Assembly: GCF_021347895.1 (NCBI RefSeq)
Contig: NC_067123.1
Location: 7,569,828 to 7,633,827, forward strand
Reading direction: 5' to 3'
From: Acanthochromis polyacanthus
Lineage: Eukaryota; Chordata; Actinopteri; Pomacentridae
Length of the DNA stretch: 64,000 bases
The position numbers were made by a program, and so were the translations under genes. Below are positions 38,881 to 46,080 of this stretch, piece by piece. Numbering within the stretch: position 1 is the stretch's first letter; every line of letters starts with the position of its first letter. Under the pieces are notes generated by a model that made no database searches, was not told the DNA's origin, and saw only the letters and a list, made by a program, of their open reading frames with translations.

Positions 38881-41443
38881 AGCTTCTACTACTACAGCTA
38901 CTACTACTGCCATCTCTTCTTCTCTTCTTCTTCTACTACTACTACTTCGTCTTCAGTGTCTTCTACTACTACTACGACAACTGCTACTACTTCTGTTACT
39001 ACTGCTACTTCTACTGCTTCTTCTTCTCCTTCCTCTTCTTCTACTTCTACTACTTCTTCCTCCACTCCTCCTAGTCTTCTTCCTCTTCTCCTCCTCCTTC
39101 TATTCTCTCTCTCCTCTCAGATCTGCTGAGCTTTATTTCCGTCTGCTGCTCTGGACTTGTTCAGATTGAGATAACACAATTAGACCTAATCTGATGACTT
39201 GGCAGGTTGGCGCCGTGGTCTTCTGCTGTTGTCTCCTAAAGCTGAATAGATCCTCGGCATGACGGGCAGCTTTACTTAGACTTTAGCAACAGCAAATAAA
39301 CTACATCATATATCACATGGCAGTGAAATGTGTTTGTGTTCAGCTGCAGTTCAAGGAAGTCTTGTTTTTCCACTTATTCGTTTAGAACAACTTGTATATG
39401 TGATCTGTTGGTGTATTTGATTAAGATATAGCCGTTTTTCAGTGTAAATAATGGCTTGATCTGAGTGGATTTTATTGCAAGTTTGTCAAAATTACGACAG
39501 GATACATGTCTCCGTTCCACAGTGTTGTGTTCTTCGAAGTTTGGTTTTTTTCCTGTTGTGGTATCTGAGATGGTTGTCTATTTATTTTTATACTGATCTG
39601 TCATATGACTCATAGATAATTATAGATAGTGAACATACAGAAGCTTAATCATGATCTTACAACACATACTAGAATCTACCAGAATAACAAGATTGTAAAT
39701 ACACAATGTGCAATAATACAGTTTTTCAAAATATACAAGCTTTTTCCAGAGCTTTCATCCACATGTCACAGTTTTCTTCCATAGTGAGATTAACAAGTTG
39801 CTGACAACTGATTCACTCAATGGACTAAGATAGGGGAAAGATCTGTATAAATTTATTTTGGCTAGCTGTGGCTATCCTACCAGCTAACTCTCTTTCTTCA
39901 GCAGTCTGGCTGTTTGTTTTTTTTTGTTGTTGGTTTTAGTTCCAGTTACTGAGGATTTGTAAATCAGCTTCTGTTGCAGCTTTTGTGTCTAATTAGCTAA
40001 AACTGACAGTATTTTGCTTTTGTAACGCCGAGCTGCAGTATATTCTCCTGTTTCTAGCATTTATGCTTAGCTAAGCTAACTAGCTGCTAGCTGTTTGACA
40101 CCTAAAGCTCTGTAATGAATGATAATAAATGTATTTACTATGGCAATGTAAGGCGAGAAATGTGACTAAAATTTTATTAAAAAGCCAATCGGTATAAATG
40201 TCAGTGTAAAATTACAGAGTGTAGATGAAAAATATATGTAAAAAAAGCCAGTAACCAGTTAAACTCTGAGAAAATGTTAAAGCTTCTTATTACTTTCAGA
40301 ATTTAACCCTCTTGTCGTCCTGCCGGTTAGGGTTAGGTTAAGTTAAGTTTGAAAATGTGGAAAAATATAGATTTTCACAGTGAAACTTCTGATGTCCACA
40401 TTTTCATCCTTTTTGGGAAATATTTGAACATTTTTTTGGTGGAAAAAAAGAAATGCTACAAAAAAAAACATTTCTTTAAGAACATTCATTAAAAAATATG
40501 AATGTTCTCAAAGAAAATATGAGAAGTTTTACTGATATACATGTAATCTCTTTAGATATTTTTAGGATTTTTTGAATAAGATTTTCACTCATTTTTTGAA
40601 AACATTTACAACAATTTTCTTGCCAAATTCAGGGGATTCTTTTTTTTTTAATAAAACTTTTAAGGGAAGAAATTATTGGAATTTTCTTCCTGAAGGTTTT
40701 GCAAGTTTTCAAAAATGTGGGGAATTCTTTTGCAGAATTTTTTGATTTTTTTCTCAGACAAGGAAACAATATTTTTGGTGCCCAAAAATGAAGACAAACA
40801 GGAGGGTTAAAAGGAAAATATGTATCTTTTCAGATGTCTTTTCAGTTTTGTTACATATTGTTATATGTATTTCATATGTTACTGAAGCCTTGAAAGCTGA
40901 AACTGAAGTAATGTAAGAAATAGTTTTAAGTTTAGCTAAAAAAAATGTCTAAATCGTAGAAATCATCCATCGGCTGACCTGTTAACCTCTCTGTGTTCCT
41001 ACAGGGAGTGCACCAACCTGGAGATCCAGGTGGACATCGAGACCAAACCCAGCCATCTCTGCCTGACCAGCGAAGAGGACCTAACCCCACATCCGGGCTC
41101 TGCTGCCATGGCGACCGCCTCCGGAGGGGAGGAGCCTCAGGACTGCAGCTCCAGAAGGGGCGGGGCCTTGTCAGGCTCGGCACTGGGCCTGTCGCCAGGG
41201 GCGTCCATCAGAGAGGGGCTCCGAGACGTGACTCTGGCCCAGCCGGAGAGCATCAGGAGCGACCTGGAGATGTCGGACACTCAGTCGGACGACATCGCCG
41301 AGCTCACGTCAGACGACTGCGACTCGCCTCACCCGAAGAGCTGCCACCCGTTGGCCGGCCAGCAGCCGTCCTGTCGAGCCCTGAACCCGTCCACCGAAGG
41401 CCTTCACTGTCCCGCAGACAGCAACGTCATCCTCTACGTCTGA
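5925..41443 (+). CDS. rnf19b: rnf19b: RBR E3 ubiquitin-protein ligase (nine coding exons)
   Basis: Joined exons: 5925-6583, 23664-23863, 28007-28151, 29705-29867, 35731-35845, 36942-37082, 37170-37359, 38310-38444, 41005-41443. They give 2187 nt, 728 residues and a stop; every junction is GT/AG with matching phase. The product is a RING1-IBR-RING2 (RBR) ligase. It takes ubiquitin from an E2 onto a RING2 cysteine and passes it to substrates, acting at cytoplasmic membranes. RING1 spans about 127-174 (C127, C130, C145, H147, C150, C153, C171, C174), IBR about 195-260 and RING2 about 293-324, with C308 in GSCNHMTC as the likely catalytic cysteine. Two hydrophobic segments follow (about 355-386 and 408-445), then a long acidic/Ser-rich tail. 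The N-terminus [10 protein letters not shown] matches RNF19B rather than RNF19A from memory, and the length is close to the human protein. The start at 5925 has A at -3 and G at +4; the 31 upstream in-frame codons do not resemble the family. Confidence 0.95.
6605..7205. repeat. Tandem duplication of about 320 bp, two copies
   Basis: The segment containing CTTCACTGACATACTTTAGG, then TCCTGAAGTGTTGATTGG and ending GATCCGATAATCA, occurs near 6708-6875 and again near 7030-7190, a spacing of about 321 bp. Copies differ by scattered substitutions, so the duplication is not recent. It begins some 20 bp after the exon 1 donor. No coding potential or terminal repeats were noticed. Confidence 0.8.
7400..7860 (+). 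repeat. Dispersed intronic repeat, copy A
   Basis: Matches 14175-14560 in the same orientation: shared words include TTCAACCTCTGAGGACCA, GGTGATCCTGAATATTCAG, and GTGGGATCATTTT followed by CTCAGTGGGGATGAAA. Copies are about 6.8 kb apart and diverged by substitutions and small gaps. I cannot say whether this is an old mobile element or a segmental duplication inside the intron. Confidence 0.7.
9140..10128. repeat. Minisatellite, 20-bp unit, roughly 45-50 copies
   Basis: About 1 kb made of head-to-tail variants of CACACATTAGCTTCTGTTAG. Units vary in the middle (GCACATGTTGGCTTCTGTT and GCACACATTAGAGTTTCTG are common subtypes), and some subtypes alternate locally, for example 9830-10080, which suggests local duplication of multi-unit blocks. 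It lies in rnf19b intron 1. Units abut without unique spacers, so this is not a CRISPR array. Confidence 0.93.
10830..12250. repeat. AT-rich decayed tandem repeat
   Basis: A region of about 1.4 kb in which a block containing ACATTTGACC, then TAAAA, then TTTCTCTATATTTAAATCAG recurs near 10978, 11266 and 11535, with a more decayed version near 11985. Spacings are about 290, 270 and 450 bp. Similar ACAGATTTT and ACTGTAAAA words recur at 15430-16010 and 16940-17600, so the same family appears seeded across the intron. Open frames here are short and Phe/Ile/Lys-rich and look non-coding. Confidence 0.6.
12383..13990 (+). mobile_element. Tc1-like transposon with 201-bp terminal inverted repeats
   Basis: A 1608-bp element bounded by CAGGTAAAAGCCAGAAAATT and its complement, with TA on each side (12381-12382 and 13991-13992) inside a TATA context. 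The terminal inverted repeats run 12383-12583 and 13790-13990; comparing them base by base by eye I found no mismatch. Each repeat holds two copies of the word CAGAAAATTAGAATATT, one near the tip and one at the inner edge, which is the IR/DR arrangement of transposase binding sites. The transposase gene lies between, on the + strand, broken by one frame change. Size, TA target and DD34E triad place it in the Tc1 family. Identical ends suggest a recent insertion. Confidence 0.95.
12701..13703 (+). pseudogene. Tc1-like transposase, single frame disruption
   Basis: Two frames together cover a full-length transposase. The first runs to a stop at 13232-13234 (a start at 12701 gives the usual MGK-type N-terminus; an ATG at 12665 is also in frame). 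It holds paired-type helix-turn-helix DNA-binding sequence, a basic GRKK patch and the first catalytic Asp (FSDESKF). The second, in the next frame from about 13236 to 13703, begins around [12 protein letters not shown] and contains the second Asp (FQQDLAPAH) and the Glu (LSPIENLW), with 34 residues between them: a DD34E triad. The frame change lies near 13228-13236. The enzyme would cut and paste DNA at TA sites; as read here it is probably inactive. Confidence 0.92.
14175..14560 (+). repeat. Dispersed intronic repeat, copy B
   Basis: Second copy of the segment at 7400-7860, shorter and with different small gaps. It starts within 190 bp of the right end of the Tc1 element. No terminal repeats or coding frame were noticed. 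Confidence 0.7.
15430..16080. repeat. AT-rich repeat, including an (AAC/AAT)n run
   Basis: Contains words such as CACTGTAAAAA, TTGTTTTGCAGATT and TTTGTCATTATTTGAAAGAA that are shared with the tandem repeat at 10830-12250. A trinucleotide run of AAT and AAC lies at about 15530-15566. No gene was seen. Confidence 0.5.
16196..16247. promoter_or_regulatory. Second X-box cluster in rnf19b intron 1
   Basis: GTTGCCAGGGGTAAC (16233-16247) fits GTNRCC, 3-nt spacer, RGYAAC. A near match, GTTGCTATGGCGAC (two deviations), lies 37 bp upstream at 16196-16209. Both sit in a stretch at about 16120-16560 that is more GC- and CpG-rich than the surrounding AT-rich intron, as expected of a regulatory element. 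A short CTG run follows at about 16328. Function is inferred from motif only. Confidence 0.4.
16940..17600. repeat. AT-rich intronic sequence, decayed repeat family
   Basis: Low-GC DNA with recurring words such as AAATATCTGTAAAATAA (about 17027 and, changed, 17308) and other short motifs like those in the 10830-12250 repeat. No exon or terminal repeats were recognised. Confidence 0.4.
19013..19246. mobile_element. Small TA-flanked MITE
   Basis: A 234-bp element with imperfect inverted ends: CAGGCGGTCCTCGACTTA on the left, and on the right the complement of CAAGGTGTCCTCGGTTTACG. TA lies on each side (19011-19012 and 19247-19248). There is no transposase. End structure and target fit a non-autonomous Tc1/mariner-type element. 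The ends differ at several positions, so it is older than the Tc1 copy at 12.4-14.0 kb. Confidence 0.65.
19500..21180. repeat. Diverged tandem duplication, unit about 0.7-0.8 kb
   Basis: Words from 19740-20130 recur at 20450-20980 in the same order: TTTTCTGACATG then ATGACCTTCTT, ATGGCCTCTC, ACCCAGAGTT, TCTTATATCTG, and GGCACTTTACACAATAAA followed by TTTCTAAATGTCTAAAA. Spacing grows from about 705 to about 820 bp, showing insertions in the second copy. A third partial match (CAGCATCAGCCCT and GACACATCTAATCATCTG) occurs near 20307 and 21117. No coding frame was seen. Confidence 0.75.
21703..22128 (+). pseudogene. Internally deleted mariner/Tc1-type transposon fossil
   Basis: The left end reads ACACCGGTCAGCCACAAC and the right end TTGAGGCTTGTTGGTACGT; these are imperfect inverted repeats of a common fish element type. 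Near 21915-22010 one + frame reads SPN, stop, NLIENL, stop, NVLEKHWR, recognisable as the last catalytic block (IENL) of a DD-E transposase broken by stops. Length is about 426 bp, much shorter than a full Tc1-like element, so most of the transposase has been lost. Family naming is from pattern memory. Confidence 0.6.
23664..23863 (+). CDS. rnf19b: rnf19b coding exon 2 (rest of IBR)
   Basis: Starts after a pyrimidine tract ending GTCAG and ends at donor GTAAGT. Encodes the rest of G220 to P286 and one base of A287 (enters in phase 2, leaves in phase 1). It holds the remaining IBR ligands in [19 protein letters not shown] and HPNQTC, then a His/Ser/Gln linker to RING2. Reading through the donor gives a stop after about 15 residues, so intron retention would end the protein before RING2. 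Confidence 0.95.
24540..25510. repeat. Tandem repeat, three diverged copies of about 300 bp
   Basis: Markers such as TAGATGCAAACA followed by TTACAA (near 24869, 25193 and 25483), TGACTGTTAGCTT or TAACTGTTAGCTT, and GCTAACAGGCTGCTGG recur with spacings near 320 and 290 bp. It lies in rnf19b intron 2. The copies have drifted by point changes and small gaps. No gene is seen; 25511-26560 next to it is also without recognised features. Confidence 0.7.
26562..26893. mobile_element. Tc1-type MITE, copy A (right end missing)
   Basis: Begins ACTACCGTTCAAAAGTTTGG and matches copy B (35295-35667) over about 330 bp, including a very similar stretch of over 120 bp from ACAGAGGAACATTTCCAGC to GTTAGCACATGGATA. 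It stops after GAAATTGTCTGGG and lacks the terminal repeat seen in copy B, so its right end is truncated. No transposase is present. Confidence 0.8.
26894..28006 (+). other. rnf19b intron 2, 3' part
   Basis: Mostly unrecognised AT-rich sequence. Around 27412-27545 it reads ATTACCCCACTGTGGGATTA, then AGTAAAGGCTTATTTTATTTTATC and short TTATC/TTATTT runs. That resembles the 3' end of a fish non-LTR retrotransposon or SINE on the + strand with a simple-repeat tail; no reverse transcriptase is present. The sequence just before exon 3 has a normal pyrimidine tract. Confidence 0.4.
28007..28151 (+). CDS. rnf19b: rnf19b coding exon 3 (RING2, catalytic cysteine)
   Basis: Opens after CTCCAG and ends at donor GTACAT, a weaker donor than those of the other exons. 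Encodes the rest of A287 to L334 and two bases of S335. It contains CPRC, then [21 protein letters not shown]308 within GSCNHMTC aligns with the active-site cysteine of RBR ligases (Parkin GCMHMKC, HHARI GCAQMMC). All expected zinc ligands are present, so the enzyme should be catalytically competent. Confidence 0.95.
28152..29704 (+). other. rnf19b: rnf19b intron 3
   Basis: Holds a run of about 26 A near 28662-28687, a diverged copy of the 8215-8400 segment at 28230-28410, and at 29210-29560 one arm of a duplication whose other arm lies beyond exon 4 (about 30395-30830). Sequence around 28830-29170 has an open-looking stretch with stops that could be retroelement-derived, but I cannot name it. 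Confidence 0.5.
29705..29867 (+). CDS. rnf19b: rnf19b coding exon 4 (first transmembrane segment)
   Basis: Encodes the rest of S335 to K389, phase 0 at the end, donor GTGAGA. It starts [17 protein letters not shown] and continues into a hydrophobic Gly/Ile/Ala/Val-rich stretch at about 355-386 ending YVGRK, the first membrane segment. The basic SRKKK run just before it fits a cytosolic flank, consistent with the RBR domain facing the cytosol. Confidence 0.95.
31440..33060. repeat. Tandem repeat cluster, unit about 0.5-0.7 kb
   Basis: The block beginning GAAGCTGCAGAGTAGAATTA recurs at 31797 and 32307 (about 510 bp apart). It carries with it TTTTAATGCATGAAGGGA, GTAGATTTCTCCTG and GTTCATGTTCGGGTCA. 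Words such as TTTCATTATTTTTGCTGTTA recur at about 32100 and 32778, and CCAGTTTTGGTCCTTA at about 31910 and 32982, giving further partial copies. Overall three to four diverged copies. Confidence 0.75.
33372..33483. repeat. 56-bp tandem duplication
   Basis: Two adjacent 56-bp units starting GATGATGCACAGGAAACC (33372 and 33428). They appear identical except at the last base (A against G). Such identity indicates a recent slippage or duplication event, in contrast to the old duplications nearby. Confidence 0.9.
34338..34790. repeat. (AATC)n run, retroelement-like flank and (ATT)n run
   Basis: (AATC)n at about 34338-34376 is followed by AAACTTTATTTTGAGAGCAC and CAAAGTGCTTTCCAG. That is the reverse-strand appearance of a common fish retroelement 3' end, in which the simple repeat is the tail. 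No coding part is present, so it would be a 5'-truncated minus-strand insertion. An (ATT)n run with one interruption follows at about 34728-34788. Confidence 0.55.
35295..35667. mobile_element. Tc1-type MITE, copy B (complete)
   Basis: A 373-bp element with imperfect inverted ends: CACTACCGTTCAGAAGTTTG on the left, and on the right the complement of CACTACTGGTCAAAAGTTTA. TA flanks both sides (35293-35294 and 35668-35669). There is no coding frame. Its right end is only 63 bp before rnf19b exon 5 (35731), so it occupies part of the zone where branch points usually lie. Confidence 0.85.
35731..35845 (+). CDS. rnf19b: rnf19b coding exon 5 (loop and start of second membrane segment)
   Basis: Encodes I390 to V427 and one base of G428; acceptor CTGCAG, donor GTAAGA. 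Residues 391-405 are basic ([12 protein letters not shown]) and form the short loop between membrane segments. From about 408 on ([12 protein letters not shown], then APVIAAVSV) the sequence is hydrophobic, the second segment. Confidence 0.95.
35846..36941 (+). other. rnf19b: rnf19b intron 5, nothing recognised
   Basis: About 1.1 kb of ordinary intron sequence. A run TTTATTTTATTTCTTATTTATTC occurs near 36697-36719. No terminal repeats or coding frame were recognised. Confidence 0.5.
36942..37082 (+). CDS. rnf19b: rnf19b coding exon 6 (end of second membrane segment, acidic motif)
   Basis: Encodes the rest of G428 to T474 and one base of V475. It continues the hydrophobic run ([18 protein letters not shown]), then a Cys/Gly-rich [15 protein letters not shown] stretch and the acidic FDEDDGPIT motif. 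These match the RNF19 family from memory. Acceptor CTCCAG, donor GTGAGC. Confidence 0.95.
37170..37359 (+). CDS. rnf19b: rnf19b coding exon 7 (cytosolic tail, part 1)
   Basis: Encodes the rest of V475 to S537 and two bases of R538. Begins [19 protein letters not shown], then a Ser/Thr/Gly-rich stretch and KYSR. Intron 6 is only 87 bp, the shortest in the gene. Confidence 0.95.
37554..37957 (+). mobile_element. SINE with tRNA-like head, rearranged
   Basis: In rnf19b intron 7. The head (37554 to about 37690) reads GGGCTGCACGGTGAG, then CAGTGGTTAGCACTGTCGCC (A-box-like) and a B-box-like GTTCATGTCCC, then TTTGCATGTTCTTGC and CTCCCACAGTCCAAAA. From about 37693 to 37880 the sequence is the reverse complement of the 3' half of the same SINE, tail first (CCATCCATC, then CTTAATCCTCATTAGGGTCA). 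From about 37890 the + orientation returns, ending AGCGGTGTATAGATAATGGA. So two copies are nested in opposite orientation, or the middle has been inverted. Confidence 0.7.
38310..38444 (+). CDS. rnf19b: rnf19b coding exon 8 (cytosolic tail, part 2)
   Basis: Encodes the rest of R538 to D582 and two bases of R583. Reads [17 protein letters not shown], then a Gly/Ser stretch and [15 protein letters not shown], the last of which matches the conserved RNF19B tail motif. Donor GTGAGG is followed within about 25 bp by the trinucleotide repeat tract. Confidence 0.95.
38470..39118. repeat. (CTA)n/(CTT)n trinucleotide tract, about 650 bp
   Basis: Imperfect runs of CTA and CTT (+ strand), with almost no G, from just after exon 8 to about 39118. 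The long open frames across it (poly-Thr and poly-Leu) are repeat artefacts. The near-absence of G on one strand gives a strongly skewed, largely pyrimidine strand interrupted by A. Confidence 0.92.
39119..40302 (+). other. rnf19b: rnf19b intron 8, middle part, nothing recognised
   Basis: Ordinary intron sequence between the trinucleotide tract and the third piggyBac-like MITE. Recurrent TTAGCTAA-type words (about 39990-40095) are noted, without clear structure. Confidence 0.4.
40303..40810. mobile_element. piggyBac-like MITE, copy 3 (complete)
   Basis: A 500-bp element (40307-40806) with TTAA on both sides (40303-40306 and 40807-40810). The ends are CCCTCTTGTCGTCCTGC on the left and the complement of CCCTCCTGTTTGTC on the right. 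The interior matches copies 1 and 2 (AAACTTCTGATGTCCACATT, AAGAACATTCA, TTTTCTTCCTGAAGGTTTTG). It lies in intron 8, 194 bp before exon 9. Confidence 0.8.
41005..41443 (+). CDS. rnf19b: rnf19b coding exon 9 (C-terminus)
   Basis: Acceptor CTACAG; encodes the rest of R583 to V728 and the TGA at 41441-41443. Starts [17 protein letters not shown] and includes [20 protein letters not shown], an acidic Ser-rich block typical of RNF19 tails. Ends NVILYV. The exon is GC-rich against its flanks. Confidence 0.95.
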
Positions 41444-44400
41444 GAGAACACAGCTCTCAGGATTGCACAAAAACCCCACCATCTACATTGAAACTCTCCC
41501 AAACTTCACAGCTTTTCTTTTCTCTCGTTTGCTGCTTCTGCGACTCACAGACTTTCTCGTCTTAAACACAGACAGCGTCGGTTTACTTTGTCTGTTCTGT
41601 CTTATCTATCTACCTGCCAATCTCCTCTCTGAGCAAATTGTCAGGGCTCTACCTCTGAGATTTATAACATGATGATTTATGTTTACTCCTCGGTGCAAAA
41701 TGCCTTGGCTACCTAAGCAAAAAAAAGAGAAAAAAAACAAGAGGTACAAATTTTCCACAAAAACTGAAAATTTGCAAAATTCTGTAACAAGGTGAAGCGT
41801 CACCAAGCACAGCAGAGAGAAGAGGACTGTTGGGAGAACAGATGTTTGCTGAGGACGAAGAGGATGTTTTTAACGGTGTGTGAGTGAATGTGGACTTTGT
41901 ACTCGACTATCGTGGCTTTATTTTCCTTTTCTCCTCTATTTATATTCAGCCGACCTTGAAATTGTATTATTTGCCGTGTGCATGAGTCTGCATGAGCCGT
42001 TCCCTGTGTGGAAGGTTTAAAAGGCAGCGAGTTTCTGTTACACTGATGAAAGCGAAAGTTTACTTTAGAGGACGAAGCTGCACTTGAATCTCACTTTTCC
42101 TGCACAGAGTTAAAGGAGGACGGACACAGAGACAGAAGGAAGCTGCAGAAATGAACCACGGAGTTCTGACAGAAACACAGAAAAATCTGTAGAGAGATGC
42201 ACTGAAAAAGCCATTTTATTGTATTTACTCAGTGAAGGACGGGTTTGTTTGACTGCTCTGCACAAATCTGCATCTAATGAGCTTTAGTAGAGGATGTCCA
42301 CTTTAGGAGTTAGAACATGTTTGTCCACCATGATAAAAACAAGAGGAGGATTTTTATTGAAACCATTAAAACATTCACTACAGTTTATTTAATTTATCTC
42401 CGCCACATTCACACACAAAAACTCATAAATAAAGCCATAAAAATGTGCAGAAAATGAACAAGTAAGTTCACTTTTAAAACTTACTCCTGTGTTTGTAAGT
42501 GAAAATAAATTAAAATAGAATATAATTCTCAAAAAAAAAAAATGCCGAAACCAGAAAGTCCTGCCGGTTTTCAGAGAACTGGTTTCTGGAATTATAAACT
42601 CACTTATCTTTAAGAGCATTTTGCATGAATCCTTTAGTCACCTTCTAGAGGCCTCAAATGTCTGCACTCTGAAAAATTAAATGGATTTAAGGTGACACAT
42701 ATTAAAACAGCAAAATAAGTAAAATACAAGTAAATAATTCTAAAAAAAAAAGTTTTCATAGAAAAGATGCATAATTTCTATTAAATTTTAGATATAATAA
42801 AAAAAACCTAAATATAAACTATATTCTAGTTCAAGTCGACTTAATGGCTGTTTTTTAATCTGTATATTTTAGAAAAAGTTTTCGATTCTCGTGTCATAAT
42901 ATAAACACTTAATGACTTTTTATTTCCTGAGCTTTCAGCCACATTCTAGTCGACAAATCTCATTCTGACAACTGAAGAAAACCCTTCAGATGTGGATGAA
43001 AGCTCTGGAAAACACTAGTAAGAGGACTTTGGATCTTAAGATGTTTGTTATAAACTGTAAATTATTGCTGTCAGTAATGTATAAAATACGTTTTCGATCA
43101 ACAAGGCTGCAATTAATGATAATGTGTACTATTAATGATTAATATATGGAGTAACTGATTCATTTTTTACAACAAAATATCAGGAAATGCTGAGAAATGA
43201 GCGAAAATTGATTTATTCTCGTTGTTTAAGAGTCCAAAACTGAAAAAAATGCAGTTTTTATTATGTAGAATTCCTGCACAGCGCCATTTTAGAGCAACTC
43301 TTCAGAATAGAAGTGCAAACTGAAAAGATAAAAGTATGAATTAACCCTTTAACTCACATATTATACATAAATAAACTGGTAGAAGCATAAATAAACACAT
43401 ATATGACAGAAAACATTACATTTGTTTGGAATGTTTGACCTAAAAGTAGTCGTACTTTTTAAAAAGACTTCCCCTCTGGGTGGATATTTGTGTCAGAGCT
43501 GGGATTAAACTCCATGAATCTGGTGTCGCTGTCAGAACTTCCTGTTTGTTTCTGTCGTGCGTCATGTGACCGGTTGGTGTTTGACGGTTGGCTGCCTTAT
43601 CGACTCTGCTGACCAACATGACGGCACCCAGCCGGCTGCTTTATTTTCGCTGTTTTTTGTGGTTTTTGGTGGTTCTGGTTTCTGTCTGACCCACCTGAAC
43701 GTGATGTTTGTGTGAACGAATGGACTCCTGATGAATGTATTTCTGTGTCCCACTTTGTTTGTTGAATGAGCACTTGTGCACTTTATCTGAATTTATCTTA
43801 TTTATCTTTTATTTTTTTCGCTACTCCTCATCTGTTGCTGAGTTTTTAACTTCGGTTGCTTACAAAAGTCTGTGGTACAACCAAAATAAATCACCTACCA
43901 GAGGGCCTTTATGTTGGATGTAACTAACAAGAGTTTGGCTCCAAAACCTTTTCGCTTTTTCTGGTTTATCACTCAGTATTTTTAACTTAAAGGTGTTTTT
44001 ATCAATTCTGTGATGCAAGGACTGTACTTATTTTATATTTTCTCCTCTTAATTTATGTTCTACTAATCCTTTTTACCAGTGTGGACGTGTCCTTTTGGAG
44101 CCAAACACTTTGAATTTTGATGCCGATAAGCTCTTCTTAATCATTGCCTGACTTGTTTCTTAGCTTTGTATCACCTCCGTGCTTCTGTTTGAAAAGGTTC
44201 CCGCCAGGTTGTTCCTTTAACCTGCAAGGAAACGACTCTGGGGAACCTTTTTCATCTCAGAGTAGCTTTATGGATTTAGCTGCTTATGTGACTTGGCAGT
44301 GCTTCGTTTGGTCTACACTTGTCACTAGTTTCTGCCTGCCTGCCTGTGAGGAAACACACGAATGTACCATGGACGGAAACCCGAAACTTCCTGAAAGAGT

Positions 44401-44625
44401 GTGAATGACGGATGGAAAGTGTCCTTTTAGGAACACAGGTGGTCCTGTCTTTATTTGAAAAAGGTTTAGAGTATATAGATAGCAATATTTAAGTGTTATT
44501 ATACTGTTTGTGTATCTCCTGTCACTGTTGAAGCCCCTGATCCTATGTGGGGTTGTACATGCAGGACTGTGAAAGGCAACTTGTGGACCTTTTGGGGAAA
44601 AATAAATAAACACAATCTGATGTTG
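41444..44625 (+). other. rnf19b: rnf19b 3' untranslated region (extent inferred)
   Basis: No gene-like frame is found here. Overlapping AATAAA hexamers at 44601-44610 are the best terminal polyadenylation signal before the Tc1 fossil and would give a 3' UTR of about 3.2 kb. An earlier AATAAA near 42428 could serve a shorter form. The true end needs transcript data. Confidence 0.45.
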
Positions 44626-44879
44626 CACCAAAACGAGGATTCAGATGTCTTTTAATAACTGTGTCACTCCTGAAATCACTGATGAGCAAAGGAGTGAAGC
44701 TAAAAAGTCTAATATTACAGGAAACATTTCCACTTCTGAAGCACACATGGACTTAGTAACATTATAAATACTGTTCATATAAAAAGCATTAAAACCCACT
44801 GGGCATTTGAACTTTTTACTGCTTTTGTCATGGTCAGTTTGGCTTTTTTTTTAAACCAAGAATTTACACAAAAAAGACT

Positions 44880-46080
44880 CTTTCATGTCAAAGTGACAAC
44901 AGATTTCTACAAAGTATTGTTAATTAATTACAAATACAACTGTGCAACTGTTTACCTCCTTTCAAAGGAACTCGCATAATCAACACAGGTGCAACCAGTT
45001 AGTTCTAGAAGTCATATAATTAAAGATCATCGAAGTGCAGCGAATGTTTCTTAGTGATTGTAGAACAGAGACTTCTGTATCTAGAAGGTTCAGTCACTGG
45101 TGAATCAGAAATCCTGGATAGAAGTTCGTCATGAAGACTAAGGAACATTCCAAGAAACTCTGTAAAAAAAAAAAAAAAAAGTTACTGAACAGCATCATTC
45201 AGGAAATGATACAAAAAAATCAACAAGTTGTCCGCTGTAGTCCAGTTAAATCCATCATTAAGATATTAAAGGAATATGGAACATGTGTATCTCTGAACAG
45301 AGCAGGACGTCCTAAAAAACTGAATGACTGAACAAGAAAGAGATTAGTGATTGAGGCCACAAAGACACCTATGACTCCTCTGAAGGAGTTACAAGATTCA
45401 GCAGCTGAGATGGAAGAGACTGTTCATACAGCAACTGTTGTCTGTTCTTCTCCAGTCAAAGATTTATGTCAAAGTGACAATAGAAAGTCTGTTGAAAAAA
45501 GCTCATATTAAATCTGGACTAGATTTCACCAGAAGACATATTGAGACTCTGAAGTCAACTGGAAGAAGATTCTTTGGTCTGACGAGATCAAAACAAAGCT
45601 TTTTAGGCTTTAGATTAAATGCTATGTTTGCAGATACTAAACACTACACTTCACCACAAAGAAGCATCTCCAATGTGCAGCACGGTGGTGGCAGCATCAT
45701 GGTGTGAAGCATGGTGGTGGCAGCATCAGGATGTGAAGCACAGTGGTGGCAGCATCATGATGTGAAGTACGGAGGTGCCAGCATCATGGTGTGAAGTATG
45801 GAGGTGGCAGCATCATGATGTGAAGTATGGAGGTGGCAGCATCATGGTGTGAAGTATGGAGGAGGCAGCATCATGGTGTGAAGTACGGATGTGGCAGCAT
45901 CTTGATGTGAAGCATGGTGGTGGCAGCATCATGGTGTGGGGATATTTCTTAGCAGTAGGCCCTGGAAGGCCTCTGAGGTAGAAGGTAAAATGAATGCAGT
46001 AAAGTATAGAGAAATCCTGAAGGACAACCTGACAGGCTGAGATTTGGAGAGGATTTGTTTTACAACAAGACAAGACTTGG
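44880..46080 (+). pseudogene. Tc1-like transposase fossil with internal minisatellite
   Basis: Decayed + strand Tc1 transposase in pieces. 45131-45328 gives an N-terminal part starting MKTKEHSKKLC and ending SLNRAGRPKKLND, including the GRPKK basic motif after the DNA-binding domain. Around 45340-45470 come fragments like EATKTPMTPLKELQDSAAEM. 45530-45705 has the region before the catalytic core, ending QHGGGSIMV. After the minisatellite the frame resumes as KHGGGSIMVWGYFLAVGPGR, and near 46055 LQQDKT marks the second catalytic block. Stops, frame changes, a run of A at about 45164-45180 and loss of the C-terminal third make it clearly dead. Terminal repeats were not located. Confidence 0.8.
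45677..45937 (+). repeat. 29-bp minisatellite inside the Tc1 fossil, nine units
   Basis: Nine head-to-tail units of 29 bp (261 bp), consensus GAAGCATGGTGGTGGCAG followed by CATCATGGTGT. The unit corresponds to the part of a Tc1 transposase gene that encodes KHGGGSIMV. The first and last units join the flanking transposase sequence smoothly. Since 29 is not a multiple of three, the eight extra units destroy the frame. Confidence 0.92.

Noticed and set aside
38445..39169. Open frames of 169-209 codons made of Thr, Leu and Tyr
   Set aside because: They arise from the CTA/CTT trinucleotide tract in rnf19b intron 8.
45677..45937. CRISPR-like 29-bp repeats
   Set aside because: There are no spacers; the unit is a piece of transposase coding sequence repeated head to tail.
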